DNA from: JBCDCE01 sp039182515
GTDB lineage: Bacteria; Pseudomonadota; Alphaproteobacteria; Rhodobacterales; Rhodobacteraceae
Reading direction: 5' to 3'
Assembly: GCA_039182515.1 (NCBI GenBank)
Contig: JBCDCE010000003.1
Span: 1 to 64,000, forward strand
Length of the DNA: 64,000 nucleotides
Both the position numbers and the translations under genes were made by a program. Below the pieces are notes generated by a model. It worked only from the letters and a program-made list of their open reading frames with translations. It was not told the DNA's origin and searched no databases. Shown one piece after another: positions 48,831 to 58,245 of the stretch; the first letter of the stretch is position 1; each line of letters begins with the position of its first letter.

Positions 48831-50030
48831 ATGGGCCTGCGCAACTTCTTTGACTCGATCGAACCGTATTTCGAAAAAGGTGGAAAGTATGAACGATACT
48901 TCCCGCTCTACGAGATGGTTGAGAGTTTTCTTTACACACCAAAAACCGTCACGACCGTAGCGCCGCATGCTCGGTCTTATATCGATATGAAGCGGATCAT
49001 GACCTATGTGGTCATCGCGACGATCCCTTGCATTCTGATGGCGCTCTACAACACGGGCTATCAGACCAATGTGGCAATTGCCGAATTTGGGGCTTCGGGC
49101 TGGCGGGCCTGGATCATCGAGACCTTCGGGATCGGGTTCAATTACAACAATCCCATCGCCAACATGTTGCATGGGCTGCTGTATTTCCTGCCGATCTACA
49201 TCACCACACTGGTTGCTGGTGGTATTTGTGAGGTTATCTTTGCCACTGTGCGCAGGCACGAGGTGAATGAAGGATTTCTCGTTTCCTCGATGCTTTACAC
49301 GCTGATCTTGCCCGCGACGACGCCGCTTTGGCAGGTTGCGCTTGGGATCATCTTTGGCGTGGTGATCGGTAAAGAGGTCTTTGGCGGCACGGGGAAGAAC
49401 TTCCTGAACCCAGCTCTAACGGGACGTGCGTTTTTGTACTTCGCGTATCCAGCACAATTGTCCGGCGACAGTGTATGGGTGCCGGTCGATGGCTTTACTG
49501 GGGCCACGGCTTTGGCGGTTTCAGCCTCAGATGGTTTCCAGGAACTTGCCGCGCGCGGGATGACATGGTGGGACAGTTTCCTGGGCTTCGTGCCTGGGTC
49601 ACTTGGTGAAACGTCCACTCTTGCCGCCCTCCTAGGTCTTGCGTTCCTTTTGGCCACCAAGATCGCCAACTACCGGATGGTGGTTGGATGTTTGGCCGGC
49701 ATGATCGGCTTTTCGCTCCTGCTCAATGCGATCGGCTCTGAAACCAACCCAATGTTTGCGATGCCATGGCACTGGCACCTTGTGCTTGGTGGTTATGCCT
49801 TTGGATTGGTCTTTATGGTGACGGAACCCGTGTCGGGGTCTCACACCAATATGGGCCGCTACATTTACGGTGCTTTGATTGGGGTCATGGTTGTCATGAT
49901 CCGCGTGATCAACCCGGCCTTCCCTGAAGGCATGATGCTCGCGATCTTGTTCGGAAACGTATTTGCACCGCTCATCGACTACTTCGTCGTGCAAGCCAAC
50001 ATCAAGCGGAGAGCCAAACGGCATGTCTGA
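48831..50030 (+). CDS. nqrB: Na+-NQR subunit B
   Basis: This 399-residue membrane subunit with about ten segments carries riboflavin and a covalent FMN. The FMN attachment motif is GFTGATALA, with Thr226 the acceptor for ApbE. ALYNTGYQTNVAI, the GGTGKNFLNPALTGRAFL segment and AMPWHWHLVLGGYAFG are typical. It forms most of the Na+ path. Its end overlaps nqrC by 8 bases. Confidence 0.95.
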   Translation: MGLRNFFDSIEPYFEKGGKYERYFPLYEMVESFLYTPKTVTTVAPHARSYIDMKRIMTYVVIATIPCILMALYNTGYQTNVAIAEFGASGWRAWIIETFGIGFNYNNPIANMLHGLLYFLPIYITTLVAGGICEVIFATVRRHEVNEGFLVSSMLYTLILPATTPLWQVALGIIFGVVIGKEVFGGTGKNFLNPALTGRAFLYFAYPAQLSGDSVWVPVDGFTGATALAVSASDGFQELAARGMTWWDSFLGFVPGSLGETSTLAALLGLAFLLATKIANYRMVVGCLAGMIGFSLLLNAIGSETNPMFAMPWHWHLVLGGYAFGLVFMVTEPVSGSHTNMGRYIYGALIGVMVVMIRVINPAFPEGMMLAILFGNVFAPLIDYFVVQANIKRRAKRHV

Positions 50031-50865
50031 AGACAAAGCACCCGACGACAAGATTGCTGACGCTCAATCGGACCAGCCAAGAGGACTGATCCGGCGGTTC
50101 CTGGCGCTTCCAGCAGACTCGGTTCCGAAGACTGTGTTTGTTGCTGTGGCGCTTTGCCTTGTGGCGTCGATGGTCGTCTCTGCCGCTGCAGTGGCCCTGC
50201 GCCCCTTGCAAGCGACCAACGCGCTCAAAGACAAGCAGCTCAACATCCTGCAGGTCGCGGGCGTATACGATCCGTCTCAAGATGTTGCCCAGGCCTTCAC
50301 AGCCTTCGAGCCTCATGTGCTTGAGCTCGACACCGGCACCTTCACGGATCAATTCGATCCGGCTGCTTTTGATGATCGGGCCGCGGCAGACGATCCTGCG
50401 ACGTCTGAAGCACTGACCGAAGATCCGGCAGGAATTGGACGTCAGGGGAACTTCGTCACCGTGTATCTTCTGCGCGACGACGCTGGTGAGATCGACAAGG
50501 TCATTTTGCCAATCCACGGATACGGCCTTTGGTCGACGCTCTATGGCTTTATCGCGCTCGAAGAGAACGGCAACGACATCTACGGCCTGCAATTTTACGA
50601 ACATGCCGAAACACCAGGCCTTGGGGCAGAGGTGGACAATCCGCGTTGGCGCGCCCTGTGGAGTGGTCAGAAATTGCGTGATGACGATGGGACCTTGCAG
50701 ATCACGGTCTCGAAAGCCGTGCCCGCGGCGGGTCCAGATTACCACATCGATGCGCTCGCTGGGGCCACGCTGACCTCGGTTGGTGTCGATAACCTGATCA
50801 AATTCTGGATGGGTGAAGAGGGCTACGCGCCCTTCCTTGAAAATCTCAAAGCGGGGAACGTCTAA
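50023..50865 (+). CDS. nqrC: Na+-NQR subunit C
   Basis: This 280-residue subunit has one N-terminal membrane helix (about 36-60) and a periplasmic domain with covalent FMN at Thr249 in DALAGATLTS. GYGLWSTLYGFIALE and HAETPGLGAEV are conserved. An acidic insertion near residues 103-135 is rich in Asp and Ala. The ATG at 50023 is the supported start; the earlier frame runs inside nqrB. Confidence 0.95.
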   Translation: MSEDKAPDDKIADAQSDQPRGLIRRFLALPADSVPKTVFVAVALCLVASMVVSAAAVALRPLQATNALKDKQLNILQVAGVYDPSQDVAQAFTAFEPHVLELDTGTFTDQFDPAAFDDRAAADDPATSEALTEDPAGIGRQGNFVTVYLLRDDAGEIDKVILPIHGYGLWSTLYGFIALEENGNDIYGLQFYEHAETPGLGAEVDNPRWRALWSGQKLRDDDGTLQITVSKAVPAAGPDYHIDALAGATLTSVGVDNLIKFWMGEEGYAPFLENLKAGNV

Positions 50866-51518
50866 TGCCGCATAAACGCAGAGAAATGCTGGTGGACCCA
50901 CTGGTAGATAACAACCCGATCACGCTTCAGGTGCTGGGATTGTGCTCCGCGCTGGCTGTGACATCGTCGATGCAGGTCGCCTTGGTGATGACCATCGCTG
51001 TGACAGTGGTCACCGCTTTTGCGTCGATGTTTATCTCGATGCTGCGCAATCATATCCCTGGGTCGATCCGGATTATTGTGCAGATGATCATCATTGCATC
51101 CTTGGTGATTTTGGTTGATCAAGTCCTTAAGGCTTACGCTTTTGAGATATCGAAAACCCTTTCGGTCTTCGTGGGGCTGATCATCACAAACTGCATCGTT
51201 ATGGGCCGCGCCGAAGCCTTCGCCATGAAAAACCCACCCATCGACAGTTTCATCGACGGCGTTGGGAACGGTCTGGGCTATGGGTTGATCCTCATGCTTG
51301 TTGGGTTTGTCCGCGAGCTCTTTGGCTCCGGCAGCCTCTTTGGGATCACGATCCTTCAAACGGTGAACAACGGCGGCTGGTATGTGCCCAACGGCATGCT
51401 TCTGCTGCCGCCATCCGCGTTTTTCATCATTGGTCTGATCATCTGGGCCTTCCGGGCTTGGAAGCCGAACCAAGTTGAAGAGCGTGAGTACAAGATCCAG
51501 TCGGTGGAGGCGCACTGA
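50865..51518 (+). CDS. nqrD: Na+-NQR subunit D
   Basis: This 217-residue membrane subunit has six helices. Cysteines in VLGLCSALAVTS and IITNCIVMGRAEAF are the NqrD half of the intramembrane iron-sulfur site shared with NqrE. KNPPIDSFIDGVGNGLGYGL is diagnostic. It overlaps the nqrC stop and the nqrE start by one base each. Confidence 0.95.
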   Translation: MPHKRREMLVDPLVDNNPITLQVLGLCSALAVTSSMQVALVMTIAVTVVTAFASMFISMLRNHIPGSIRIIVQMIIIASLVILVDQVLKAYAFEISKTLSVFVGLIITNCIVMGRAEAFAMKNPPIDSFIDGVGNGLGYGLILMLVGFVRELFGSGSLFGITILQTVNNGGWYVPNGMLLLPPSAFFIIGLIIWAFRAWKPNQVEEREYKIQSVEAH

Positions 51519-52126
51519 TGGAAGGCTATCTCGCCCTTGCGGTTAAGGCGATCTTCGTCGAAAATCTCGCGCTGTCGTTCTTTTTGGGTATGTGCACGTT
51601 TATCGCGGTGTCCAAAAAGATCTCAACCGCGATTGGTCTGGGCATCTCTGTGATGATCGTGCAATCGATCACGGTCCCAGCCAACAATCTGATCCTCACC
51701 TATTTGCTGGCGCCAGGCGCACTGGCCTGGGCTGGGTTTGCGGAGGTGGATCTGACGTTCCTGGGGTTGATTTCATACATCGGGGTGATCGCGGCTCTGG
51801 TTCAGATCCTCGAGATGGTTCTCGATAAATATTTTCCACCGCTCTACAACGCCTTGGGCGTCTTCCTCCCGCTCATCACTGTGAACTGCGCGATCCTGGG
51901 CGGGTCCTTGTTTATGGTCGAGCGCGGTTATAACTTTGGCGAGAGCGTCACCTATGGTGTCTCGTCTGGCTTCGGCTGGGCCTTGGCCATTACGGCTATG
52001 GCTGGGGTGCGTGAAAAGCTGAAGTACTCAGATATTCCCGATGGTCTTCAGGGCCTAGGCATTACTTTCATAACGGCCGGTTTGATGGCTTTGGCCTTCA
52101 TGTCGTTCTCTGGCGTAAAACTCTAA
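51518..52126 (+). CDS. nqrE: Na+-NQR subunit E
   Basis: This 202-residue membrane subunit is paralogous to NqrD, in inverted topology. Cysteines in FFLGMCTFIAVSKK and LITVNCAILGGSL complete the Fe-S site. VTYGVSSGFGWALAI is conserved. It is followed by 12 bases containing AAGGATC before nqrF. Confidence 0.95.
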   Translation: MEGYLALAVKAIFVENLALSFFLGMCTFIAVSKKISTAIGLGISVMIVQSITVPANNLILTYLLAPGALAWAGFAEVDLTFLGLISYIGVIAALVQILEMVLDKYFPPLYNALGVFLPLITVNCAILGGSLFMVERGYNFGESVTYGVSSGFGWALAITAMAGVREKLKYSDIPDGLQGLGITFITAGLMALAFMSFSGVKL

Positions 52127-52138
52127 AGGATCATTCAG

Positions 52139-53359
52139 ATGGCAACCTTTGGACTTGGAATACTGCTTTTCACTCTGATCGTTCTGGCTTTGGTTACGGT
52201 CATCCTGGCCGCGCGCTCTAAGCTGGTGTCGAGCGGGAATGTGAACATCACCATCAACGGTGAGAAAACAATTTCTGTGCCAGCGGGCGGAAAGCTCCTG
52301 CAAACCCTCGCGGAACAAAAACTGTTTGTGCCATCCGCCTGTGGCGGGGGCGGGACCTGCGCCCAGTGTCGTGTGCGCATCCATGAAGGCGGGGGATCCA
52401 TCCTCCCAACAGAGGAAAGCCATATCACAAAGCGCGAAGCAGCCTGTGGCGACCGTCTGTCTTGCCAGGTTGCGGTCAAACAAGACATGCAGGTCGAAGT
52501 CCCTGAAGAGGTCTTTGGCGTCAAAAAATGGGAGTGCACCGTGCGCTCCAACGAAAATGTGGCGACCTTCATCAAGAACTTGGTCCTCGAGCTACCTGAG
52601 GGGGAAGACGTTAACTTCCGTGCTGGCGGTTACATTCAGATCGAAGCCCCTGCTCACGCTCTCAACTATTCCGAATTTGACGTGCAAGAAGAGTACCGCG
52701 AAGATTGGGATAAGTTTAACCTGTGGCAGTATAAGTCAGCCGTGCCAGAGCCGATTGAGCGCGCCTATTCCATGGCGAACTACCCAGAGGAAAAGGGCCT
52801 GATCATGCTCAACGTGCGGGTCGCATCGCCGCCACCGGGCAGCGACGTGCCTCCGGGGCAAATGTCGTCCTACATTTTCAATCTGAAGCCGGGTGATAAG
52901 GTGACCATCTCTGGTCCGTTTGGGGAATTCTTCGCGCGCGAAACCCAAAAAGAGATGGTCTTTATCGGGGGTGGTGCTGGCATGGCCCCGATGCGCAGCC
53001 ATATTTTTGATCAGCTCAAACGTCTTAAGAACAGAGATCGTAAGATCACATTTTGGTACGGTGCCCGCTCGCGCAAAGAGATGTTCTTTGTTGAAGACTT
53101 CGATGAGCTTGCAGCAGAATTTCCGAATTTTACCTGGCACGTGGCGCTCTCCGATGCGCTGCCTGAGGACGATTGGGGCGGCTATACGGGCTTCATTCAC
53201 AACGTGCTTCATGATGAATATCTCAAAGATCATCCAGCGCCTGAAGATTGCGAATATTACATGTGTGGCCCGCCCATCATGAACTCGTCTTGCATCACGA
53301 TGCTCGAGAATCTGGGTGTTGATCGCGAAGACATCATGCTGGACGATTTCGGCGGCTAA
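52139..53359 (+). CDS. nqrF: Na+-NQR subunit F (NADH dehydrogenase)
   Basis: This 406-residue entry subunit has one N-terminal helix, a [2Fe-2S] domain with Cys68, Cys74, Cys77 and Cys109 (SACGGGGTCAQC ... LSCQ), an FAD domain (ERAYSMANYPEE, with the flavin-binding Arg) and an NADH domain (GGGAGMAPMRSHIFDQL, YMCGPPIM). It ends with the aromatic-free DDFGG tail usual for NqrF. It is the last gene of the operon and is followed by a hairpin. Confidence 0.96.
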   Translation: MATFGLGILLFTLIVLALVTVILAARSKLVSSGNVNITINGEKTISVPAGGKLLQTLAEQKLFVPSACGGGGTCAQCRVRIHEGGGSILPTEESHITKREAACGDRLSCQVAVKQDMQVEVPEEVFGVKKWECTVRSNENVATFIKNLVLELPEGEDVNFRAGGYIQIEAPAHALNYSEFDVQEEYREDWDKFNLWQYKSAVPEPIERAYSMANYPEEKGLIMLNVRVASPPPGSDVPPGQMSSYIFNLKPGDKVTISGPFGEFFARETQKEMVFIGGGAGMAPMRSHIFDQLKRLKNRDRKITFWYGARSRKEMFFVEDFDELAAEFPNFTWHVALSDALPEDDWGGYTGFIHNVLHDEYLKDHPAPEDCEYYMCGPPIMNSSCITMLENLGVDREDIMLDDFGG

Positions 53360-53377
53360 ACCTGACAGTGCCAGAGA

Positions 53378-53418
53378 GGCCAAGACGCGCGAACCCTTTG
53401 CTCGCGAGCTTGGCCTTT
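53378..53418 (+). terminator. Bidirectional terminator between nqrF and the 5-oxoprolinase gene
   Basis: GGCCAAG (53378-53384) pairs with CTTGGCC (53409-53415), and inside it CGCGA pairs with TCGCG, followed by TTT. It lies between two convergent stop codons and could work for both. Confidence 0.6.
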
Positions 53419-53432
53419 CAAGACAGTACCGC

Positions 53433-56400
53433 TCATTCAGCAGCCACCTTGCAGGGCAAATCCACCGCGCCAAAGCCGCCGCCGCCTGGCGTTTTCATGA
53501 CAAAGACATCGCCTGGAGACATGTTGCGCTGATCGTTTCCGTAGAGGTCTTCCACGCCACCGTCCTTGCGACGCACCTGATTTTCGCCCGGGGCCCCTGA
53601 GGCGCCGCCATTCACGCCAAACGCGGAGGTTTGTCTGTGGGACGATAGTACCGTCACGGTCATAGGCGACAGAAATTCAATCTCTCGAACGATGCCATCA
53701 CCGCCTCTGTGTTGCCCCTCCCCACCAGAGCCTTGCCGGATACCAAACTGTTGGACACGGACCGGGAAACGGTTTTCGAGCACCTCTGGATCCGTCATCC
53801 GTGTGTTGGTCATATGACTATGAACGGCAGAGCAACCATCGAAATCCGGTCCTGCTCCAGTGCCCCCGCAGATCGTCTCATAGTTCTGCAATGTGTCGTC
53901 GCCATAGACGAAGTTGTTCATTGTGCCCTGACTGCCCGCAACGACACCAAGCGCACCATAAAGCGCATCCGCGATGCTTTGGCTCACTTCAGTGTTTCCT
54001 GAAATGACGGCAGCGGGATAGTTCGGATTGATGAAGCTGCCGTCCGGCGCGTTAATTTTGATCGGCTTCAAGCACCCTTCGTTCATGGGGATGTCTGACC
54101 CAACCAATGTGCGGAACACATAGAGCACAACTGCGTGGCAGATCGCGAGAGGTGCGTTGTAGTTCAGAGCGTCCTGCGCAGAGGTTCCGGTAAAATCCAC
54201 CGTTGCGCTGCGTGCTGCGCGATCAACGGAGATGGCAACGTCAATCTTTGCGCCGCTATCCAGAGGATAGGTGAAGCGGCTGTCTTCCAGAACATCAATA
54301 ACCCGGCGGACAGATTCTTCAGCATTGTCCTGCACGTGCTTCATGTAGGATTGCACCACATCTGCGCTGAACTGTGCCACAGCCTTTTGCAGCTCTGCGC
54401 TGCCCGTTGCATTGGCCGCAATCTGTGCGGTCAGGTCAGCCATGTTGTGATCGACATTTCGACAGGGATATTTGCCCGAAGCAAGCAGCGCGCGGGTCTC
54501 TGCCTCGAGAAGGCGACCCCCTGAGACGAGCTTGAAGTTCTGGATCAGAACGCCTTCTTCATCGATGTGACGACTGTCTGGTGGGGCGGAGCCCGGTGTT
54601 TTGCCGCCAATATCTGCGTGGTGCCCGCGCGACGCGACGAGGAATTGGATGTTTCGACCGCTCTTTTCGAACACTGGCGTGACGACCGTGACGTCCGGCA
54701 AATGTGTGCCGCCGTTGAACGGATCATTCATCATGAAGACGTCACCTGGCTGGATTGCGCCGTCGTTTTGACTAAGGATCGATTTCACGCTGGCGCTCAT
54801 GGAGCCCAAATGCACGGGAACATGTGGGGCGTTTGCCACCAGGTCACCCCGGGCATCGAAAACGGCGCAAGAAAAATCGAGCCGTTCGCGAATATTCACG
54901 GAAGCCGCGGTTTTCGCCAGCGTTGCCCCCATTTGTTCGGCGATGGACATGAAGAGGTTGTTGAACACCTCAAGCATGATCGGATCAACGGTTGTGCCGA
55001 TGGCTTCTTCGCGTGCAAGCGGCATGGTGCGCCGTAGCACAAGTGCGCCGCCATTGATGCAGGCGGCTTCCCAACCCTGTTCAACAACTGTTGTCCCCGT
55101 GGGTTCGTTGATGACAGCAGGGCCGGCTACAGTGGTGCCCACACCCATCTTCGTGCGATCGTGGGTGGGGACAGCCTGCATGCAATGATCTGCCCACATC
55201 TGCGTCGTGCCATGCTGGCTGTCTTGCGTTTTGGCGTTGGGCAGTTTGGCGCTTGTACCTGAGGACCCAATGGCCTCGACGGAGATCATTTCGGCGATGA
55301 TGTCCTCTGTGTCAGGGCGAAACCCGAACTCTATCTCATGCGATGCGCGAAACGCCTCTACCATGTTTTCTGGTGATCCAAGTGGGACGGGCAAAGTTGT
55401 TTGGGATGTGGACATCCGCAGGTAGACCTTTTCCCGAACCGCGATATTCTCTCGCGTCACGCCCTGCTTCAGGACCTCATCGCGTGCCTGAGTGGTCAAG
55501 GAGACCGCAGCCGCGGTGATGGAGGTTAGGTCGGATACAGGGACAAGAAGCTGTTGTTCACGCATCGACACAATGTCTGCCAATCCCATGCCAAGCGCGG
55601 AGAGAACCCCGGCAAAGGGGTGCAGATAGACCGAGGTCATACCAAGCGCATCAGCGACAAGACACGCATGTTGGCCGCCCGCGCCGCCAAAACAGTTGAG
55701 CGTGTAGCCGGTGACATCATATCCCCGCGCGACGCTAATCTCTTTGATCGCGTTTGCCATGTTGTCGACCGCGATGCGCAGTAAGCCTTCCGCAAGGGTC
55801 TCGACAGACATAGGCGCCTCGCCTGTTTGTTTTGCGATATCTTGCGCCAATGTCTCAAAGAGATGGCGTGGAGTATCGATATCAAGCGGCTCGTTGCCCT
55901 TTGGTCCAAAGACGTTTGGGAAATTTTCGGGCTGGAGCTTGCCCAGGACCACGTTGCAATCCGTGACCGTAAGCGGGCCACCACGGCGATAGCAGGCGGG
56001 TCCGGGATCTGCACCTGCACTTTCGGGGCCGACCTGAAGCCGTCCGTCTCGGAAGGACAGGATTGAGCCGCCCCCTGCGGCCACGGTGTGAATGTTCATC
56101 ATCGGCGCGCGCATCCGAACCCCTGCCACTTCGGTTTCAAAGCTGCGCTCATAGTCTCCGGCATAATGGCACACGTCCGTTGACGTGCCGCCCATGTCAA
56201 AGCCGATCAGTTTTTCAAAGCCATCTTGTGACGCGGTCCCGACCATGCCAACGACACCGCCCGCGGGCCCCGACAGGATTGCATCACGCCCGTGGAACAG
56301 GTCCGCGTCCGTTAAGCCGCCATTGGACTGCATAAACATCAGCCGCTCCACCGCATCAGACCCCAAAGCGCTCCGAACCTGGTTGACGTATCTTTTGAGG

Positions 56401-57065
56401 ATCGGTGTCAGGTACGCGTCGGCAACAGTGGTATCGCCGCGCGAAACCAATTTAATCAGCGGGCTCGCCTCGTGGCTGAGGGACACCTGCTCAAAACCTT
56501 GTTGAACGGCCATTTTGCCGAGCGTCTTTTCGTGCTTTGGGTTGCGGTAGCTGTGCAGCAGAGCAATGGCGACTGAGCGGTAGCCTTTCCCGTATGCGCG
56601 GCAGATAGCTTCTCGCGCCTTTTGTAGATCCATTGCTTCGATCACTGTCCCCTCTGCATCGAGCCGTTCGTCGATTTCAACAACGTCTGAATAGAGTAAA
56701 TCAGGAAGCTGAATGTTGAGAACAAAGAGGTCAGGCCGGTTCTGATACCCGATTCTCAAGAGGTCCTTGAAACCGCGCGTGATGAACAGAATTGTTCGTT
56801 CTCCTTTGCGTTCAAGCAAGGCATTCGTGGCGACTGTTGTGCCCATTTTGATCGCGCGGATCGCATTTTTGGGGATGGCATCACCGTTTGAAAGCCCCAT
56901 GATTTCGCGCACACCCTGTACCGCTGCATCTTTGTAAGACTCTGGTTTTTCGGAAAGAATCTTATGCGTTTTGAGGGAGCCCGATGGCGTACGGGCGACG
57001 ATGTCGGTGAAGGTGCCACCGCGGTCAATCCAGAAATCCCACTTAGAGTCAGCGCGCAAGGTCAT
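53433..57065 (-). CDS. 5-oxoprolinase (HyuA-HyuB fusion)
   Basis: This 1210-residue ATP-dependent hydrolase has the HyuA half first (FWIDRGGTFTDIVAR phosphate loop, MGTTVATNALLERKGER, GFDMGGTSTDVCHY) and the HyuB half from about residue 700 (MLEVFNNLFMSIAEQMG, MMNDPFNGGTHLPDV, ending KTPGGGGFG). The fused size and order match eukaryotic-type 5-oxoprolinase, which opens pyroglutamate to glutamate; hydantoinase activity is the alternative. The ATG at 57065 follows AAGGAG. It is divergent from a TRAP transporter, probably the importer of its substrate. Confidence 0.92.
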   Translation of the reverse strand: MTLRADSKWDFWIDRGGTFTDIVARTPSGSLKTHKILSEKPESYKDAAVQGVREIMGLSNGDAIPKNAIRAIKMGTTVATNALLERKGERTILFITRGFKDLLRIGYQNRPDLFVLNIQLPDLLYSDVVEIDERLDAEGTVIEAMDLQKAREAICRAYGKGYRSVAIALLHSYRNPKHEKTLGKMAVQQGFEQVSLSHEASPLIKLVSRGDTTVADAYLTPILKRYVNQVRSALGSDAVERLMFMQSNGGLTDADLFHGRDAILSGPAGGVVGMVGTASQDGFEKLIGFDMGGTSTDVCHYAGDYERSFETEVAGVRMRAPMMNIHTVAAGGGSILSFRDGRLQVGPESAGADPGPACYRRGGPLTVTDCNVVLGKLQPENFPNVFGPKGNEPLDIDTPRHLFETLAQDIAKQTGEAPMSVETLAEGLLRIAVDNMANAIKEISVARGYDVTGYTLNCFGGAGGQHACLVADALGMTSVYLHPFAGVLSALGMGLADIVSMREQQLLVPVSDLTSITAAAVSLTTQARDEVLKQGVTRENIAVREKVYLRMSTSQTTLPVPLGSPENMVEAFRASHEIEFGFRPDTEDIIAEMISVEAIGSSGTSAKLPNAKTQDSQHGTTQMWADHCMQAVPTHDRTKMGVGTTVAGPAVINEPTGTTVVEQGWEAACINGGALVLRRTMPLAREEAIGTTVDPIMLEVFNNLFMSIAEQMGATLAKTAASVNIRERLDFSCAVFDARGDLVANAPHVPVHLGSMSASVKSILSQNDGAIQPGDVFMMNDPFNGGTHLPDVTVVTPVFEKSGRNIQFLVASRGHHADIGGKTPGSAPPDSRHIDEEGVLIQNFKLVSGGRLLEAETRALLASGKYPCRNVDHNMADLTAQIAANATGSAELQKAVAQFSADVVQSYMKHVQDNAEESVRRVIDVLEDSRFTYPLDSGAKIDVAISVDRAARSATVDFTGTSAQDALNYNAPLAICHAVVLYVFRTLVGSDIPMNEGCLKPIKINAPDGSFINPNYPAAVISGNTEVSQSIADALYGALGVVAGSQGTMNNFVYGDDTLQNYETICGGTGAGPDFDGCSAVHSHMTNTRMTDPEVLENRFPVRVQQFGIRQGSGGEGQHRGGDGIVREIEFLSPMTVTVLSSHRQTSAFGVNGGASGAPGENQVRRKDGGVEDLYGNDQRNMSPGDVFVMKTPGGGGFGAVDLPCKVAAE

Positions 57066-57094
57066 TTGCAGCTCCTTAGTATTAAGTTGTTGCT

Positions 57095-57124
57095 TTATGA
57101 ACAAAACGCTGACAATTTGTCAAC
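57095..57124 (-). promoter_or_regulatory. Promoter with overlapping dyad for the 5-oxoprolinase gene
   Basis: On the minus strand TTGACA (57118-57123) and TCATAA (57095-57100) are spaced by 17 bp, a good promoter for the leftward gene. A 13-bp dyad, TGACAA-T-TTGTCA (57110-57122), overlaps the -35 element in this divergent spacer and is a likely operator for the MarR-like regulator at 60093. Confidence 0.55.
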
Positions 57125-57177
57125 GTAATGAATTTTGGAGTTTGGCTCTGAGTTCAGTTCAACAGAGGACCTAATCA

Positions 57178-58140
57178 ATGAAACACTTCATCCTGGCCGC
57201 TGGCCTTGCCCTTGGTACAAGCGCTGCCGCAACCGCAGCCACATGGGACATGCCGACCCCTTACGGTGACGCGACCTTCCACACTCAAAACATTTCTCAG
57301 TTTGCCGCAGATGTTGCGGATGCGACGGATGGAGCGCTCGAAATTACCGTCCATTCCGGCGGCTCTTTGTTCCCGCACGGTGAAATCCGCAACGTTGTCC
57401 GATCTGGCCAGGTTCCTATTGGTGAGTTCTTTCTTTCGCGTTTGGTGAACGACAACGCGGCTTTTGGAATTGATAGTCAGCCCTTCGTTGCCACAAGTTA
57501 TGAAGACGCAGAACGCCTCTGGGCCGCACAACGCCCGGTTGTGACCGAACTTTTGGCAGAACAGGGCCTGATGCCGCTTTTCTCCGTGCCGTGGCCGGCG
57601 CAAGGTCTTTACACAAACGGTGAGATCGAAACGGTTGAGGGGCTCGCAGGCCTGCGCTTCCGCGCCTACAACGCAGCGCTCGAAGAATTTGCCACACTGG
57701 CGGGTGCCGCCCCTGTCCAAGTGGAAGCCCCAGATATTCCACAAGCCTTTGCCACCGGCCAGGTTGAAGCCATGGTCACGTCTCCCTCAACTGGCGCCAA
57801 CTCCACCGCGTGGGACTTCGTCACGCACTACACGCCGATCAACGCTTGGGTGCCCAAGAACATCGTTGTGGTGAACATGCGCGCGTTCAAACGCCTGCCT
57901 GCTGATGTACAATCGGCCGTCCTAGACGCTGCCGCCGCAGCCGAGACGCGGGGTTGGGAGATGTCAGCCGCCGAAGCAGATGCAAAAACAGCCATCATGG
58001 CGGACAATGGCATGATCATCTCTCAACCAAGCGCCGCTTTGAATGCCGGTTTGCAGAAGATCGGCGCACAGATGCTCACCAACTGGCAAGCGGGAGCCTC
58101 CGATGCAGCACTCTCGATTTTGACAACCTATCAGCAGTAA
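57178..58140 (+). CDS. dctP: TRAP transporter substrate-binding protein (DctP)
   Basis: This 320-residue periplasmic receptor has a signal peptide cleaved near TAA-ATWD. It has the DctP layout with SGGSLFPHGEIRNVVRSGQVPIGE, the strand GLRFRAYN carrying the carboxylate-binding Arg, and a late NIVVVNMRAFKRLP. Its place beside a 5-oxoprolinase and the known pyroglutamate-binding DctP proteins of Bordetella make pyroglutamate the best guess. AGAGGACC precedes the ATG. A double hairpin follows the stop. Confidence 0.92.
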   Translation: MKHFILAAGLALGTSAAATAATWDMPTPYGDATFHTQNISQFAADVADATDGALEITVHSGGSLFPHGEIRNVVRSGQVPIGEFFLSRLVNDNAAFGIDSQPFVATSYEDAERLWAAQRPVVTELLAEQGLMPLFSVPWPAQGLYTNGEIETVEGLAGLRFRAYNAALEEFATLAGAAPVQVEAPDIPQAFATGQVEAMVTSPSTGANSTAWDFVTHYTPINAWVPKNIVVVNMRAFKRLPADVQSAVLDAAAAAETRGWEMSAAEADAKTAIMADNGMIISQPSAALNAGLQKIGAQMLTNWQAGASDAALSILTTYQQ

Positions 58141-58154
58141 CGCGCGAGGCTGAC

Positions 58155-58233
58155 CCCCGCCTTTGGGTGGGGCTCATCTACACAATTGAGCCTGGCGCTG
58201 GCTGTCTCCCATCCAAGCGTCAGGCTCTTCTTT
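58155..58233 (+). terminator. Double hairpin between dctP and dctQ
   Basis: First, CCCCGCC (58155-58161) pairs with GGTGGGG. Then GAGCCTGGCGCT (58188-58199) pairs with AGCGTCAGGCTC (58216-58227), one mismatch, followed by TTCTTT. This is a convincing attenuator in the 105-bp gap and would leave more dctP than dctQM message. Confidence 0.65.
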
Positions 58234-58245
58234 GAGGACCCAATC

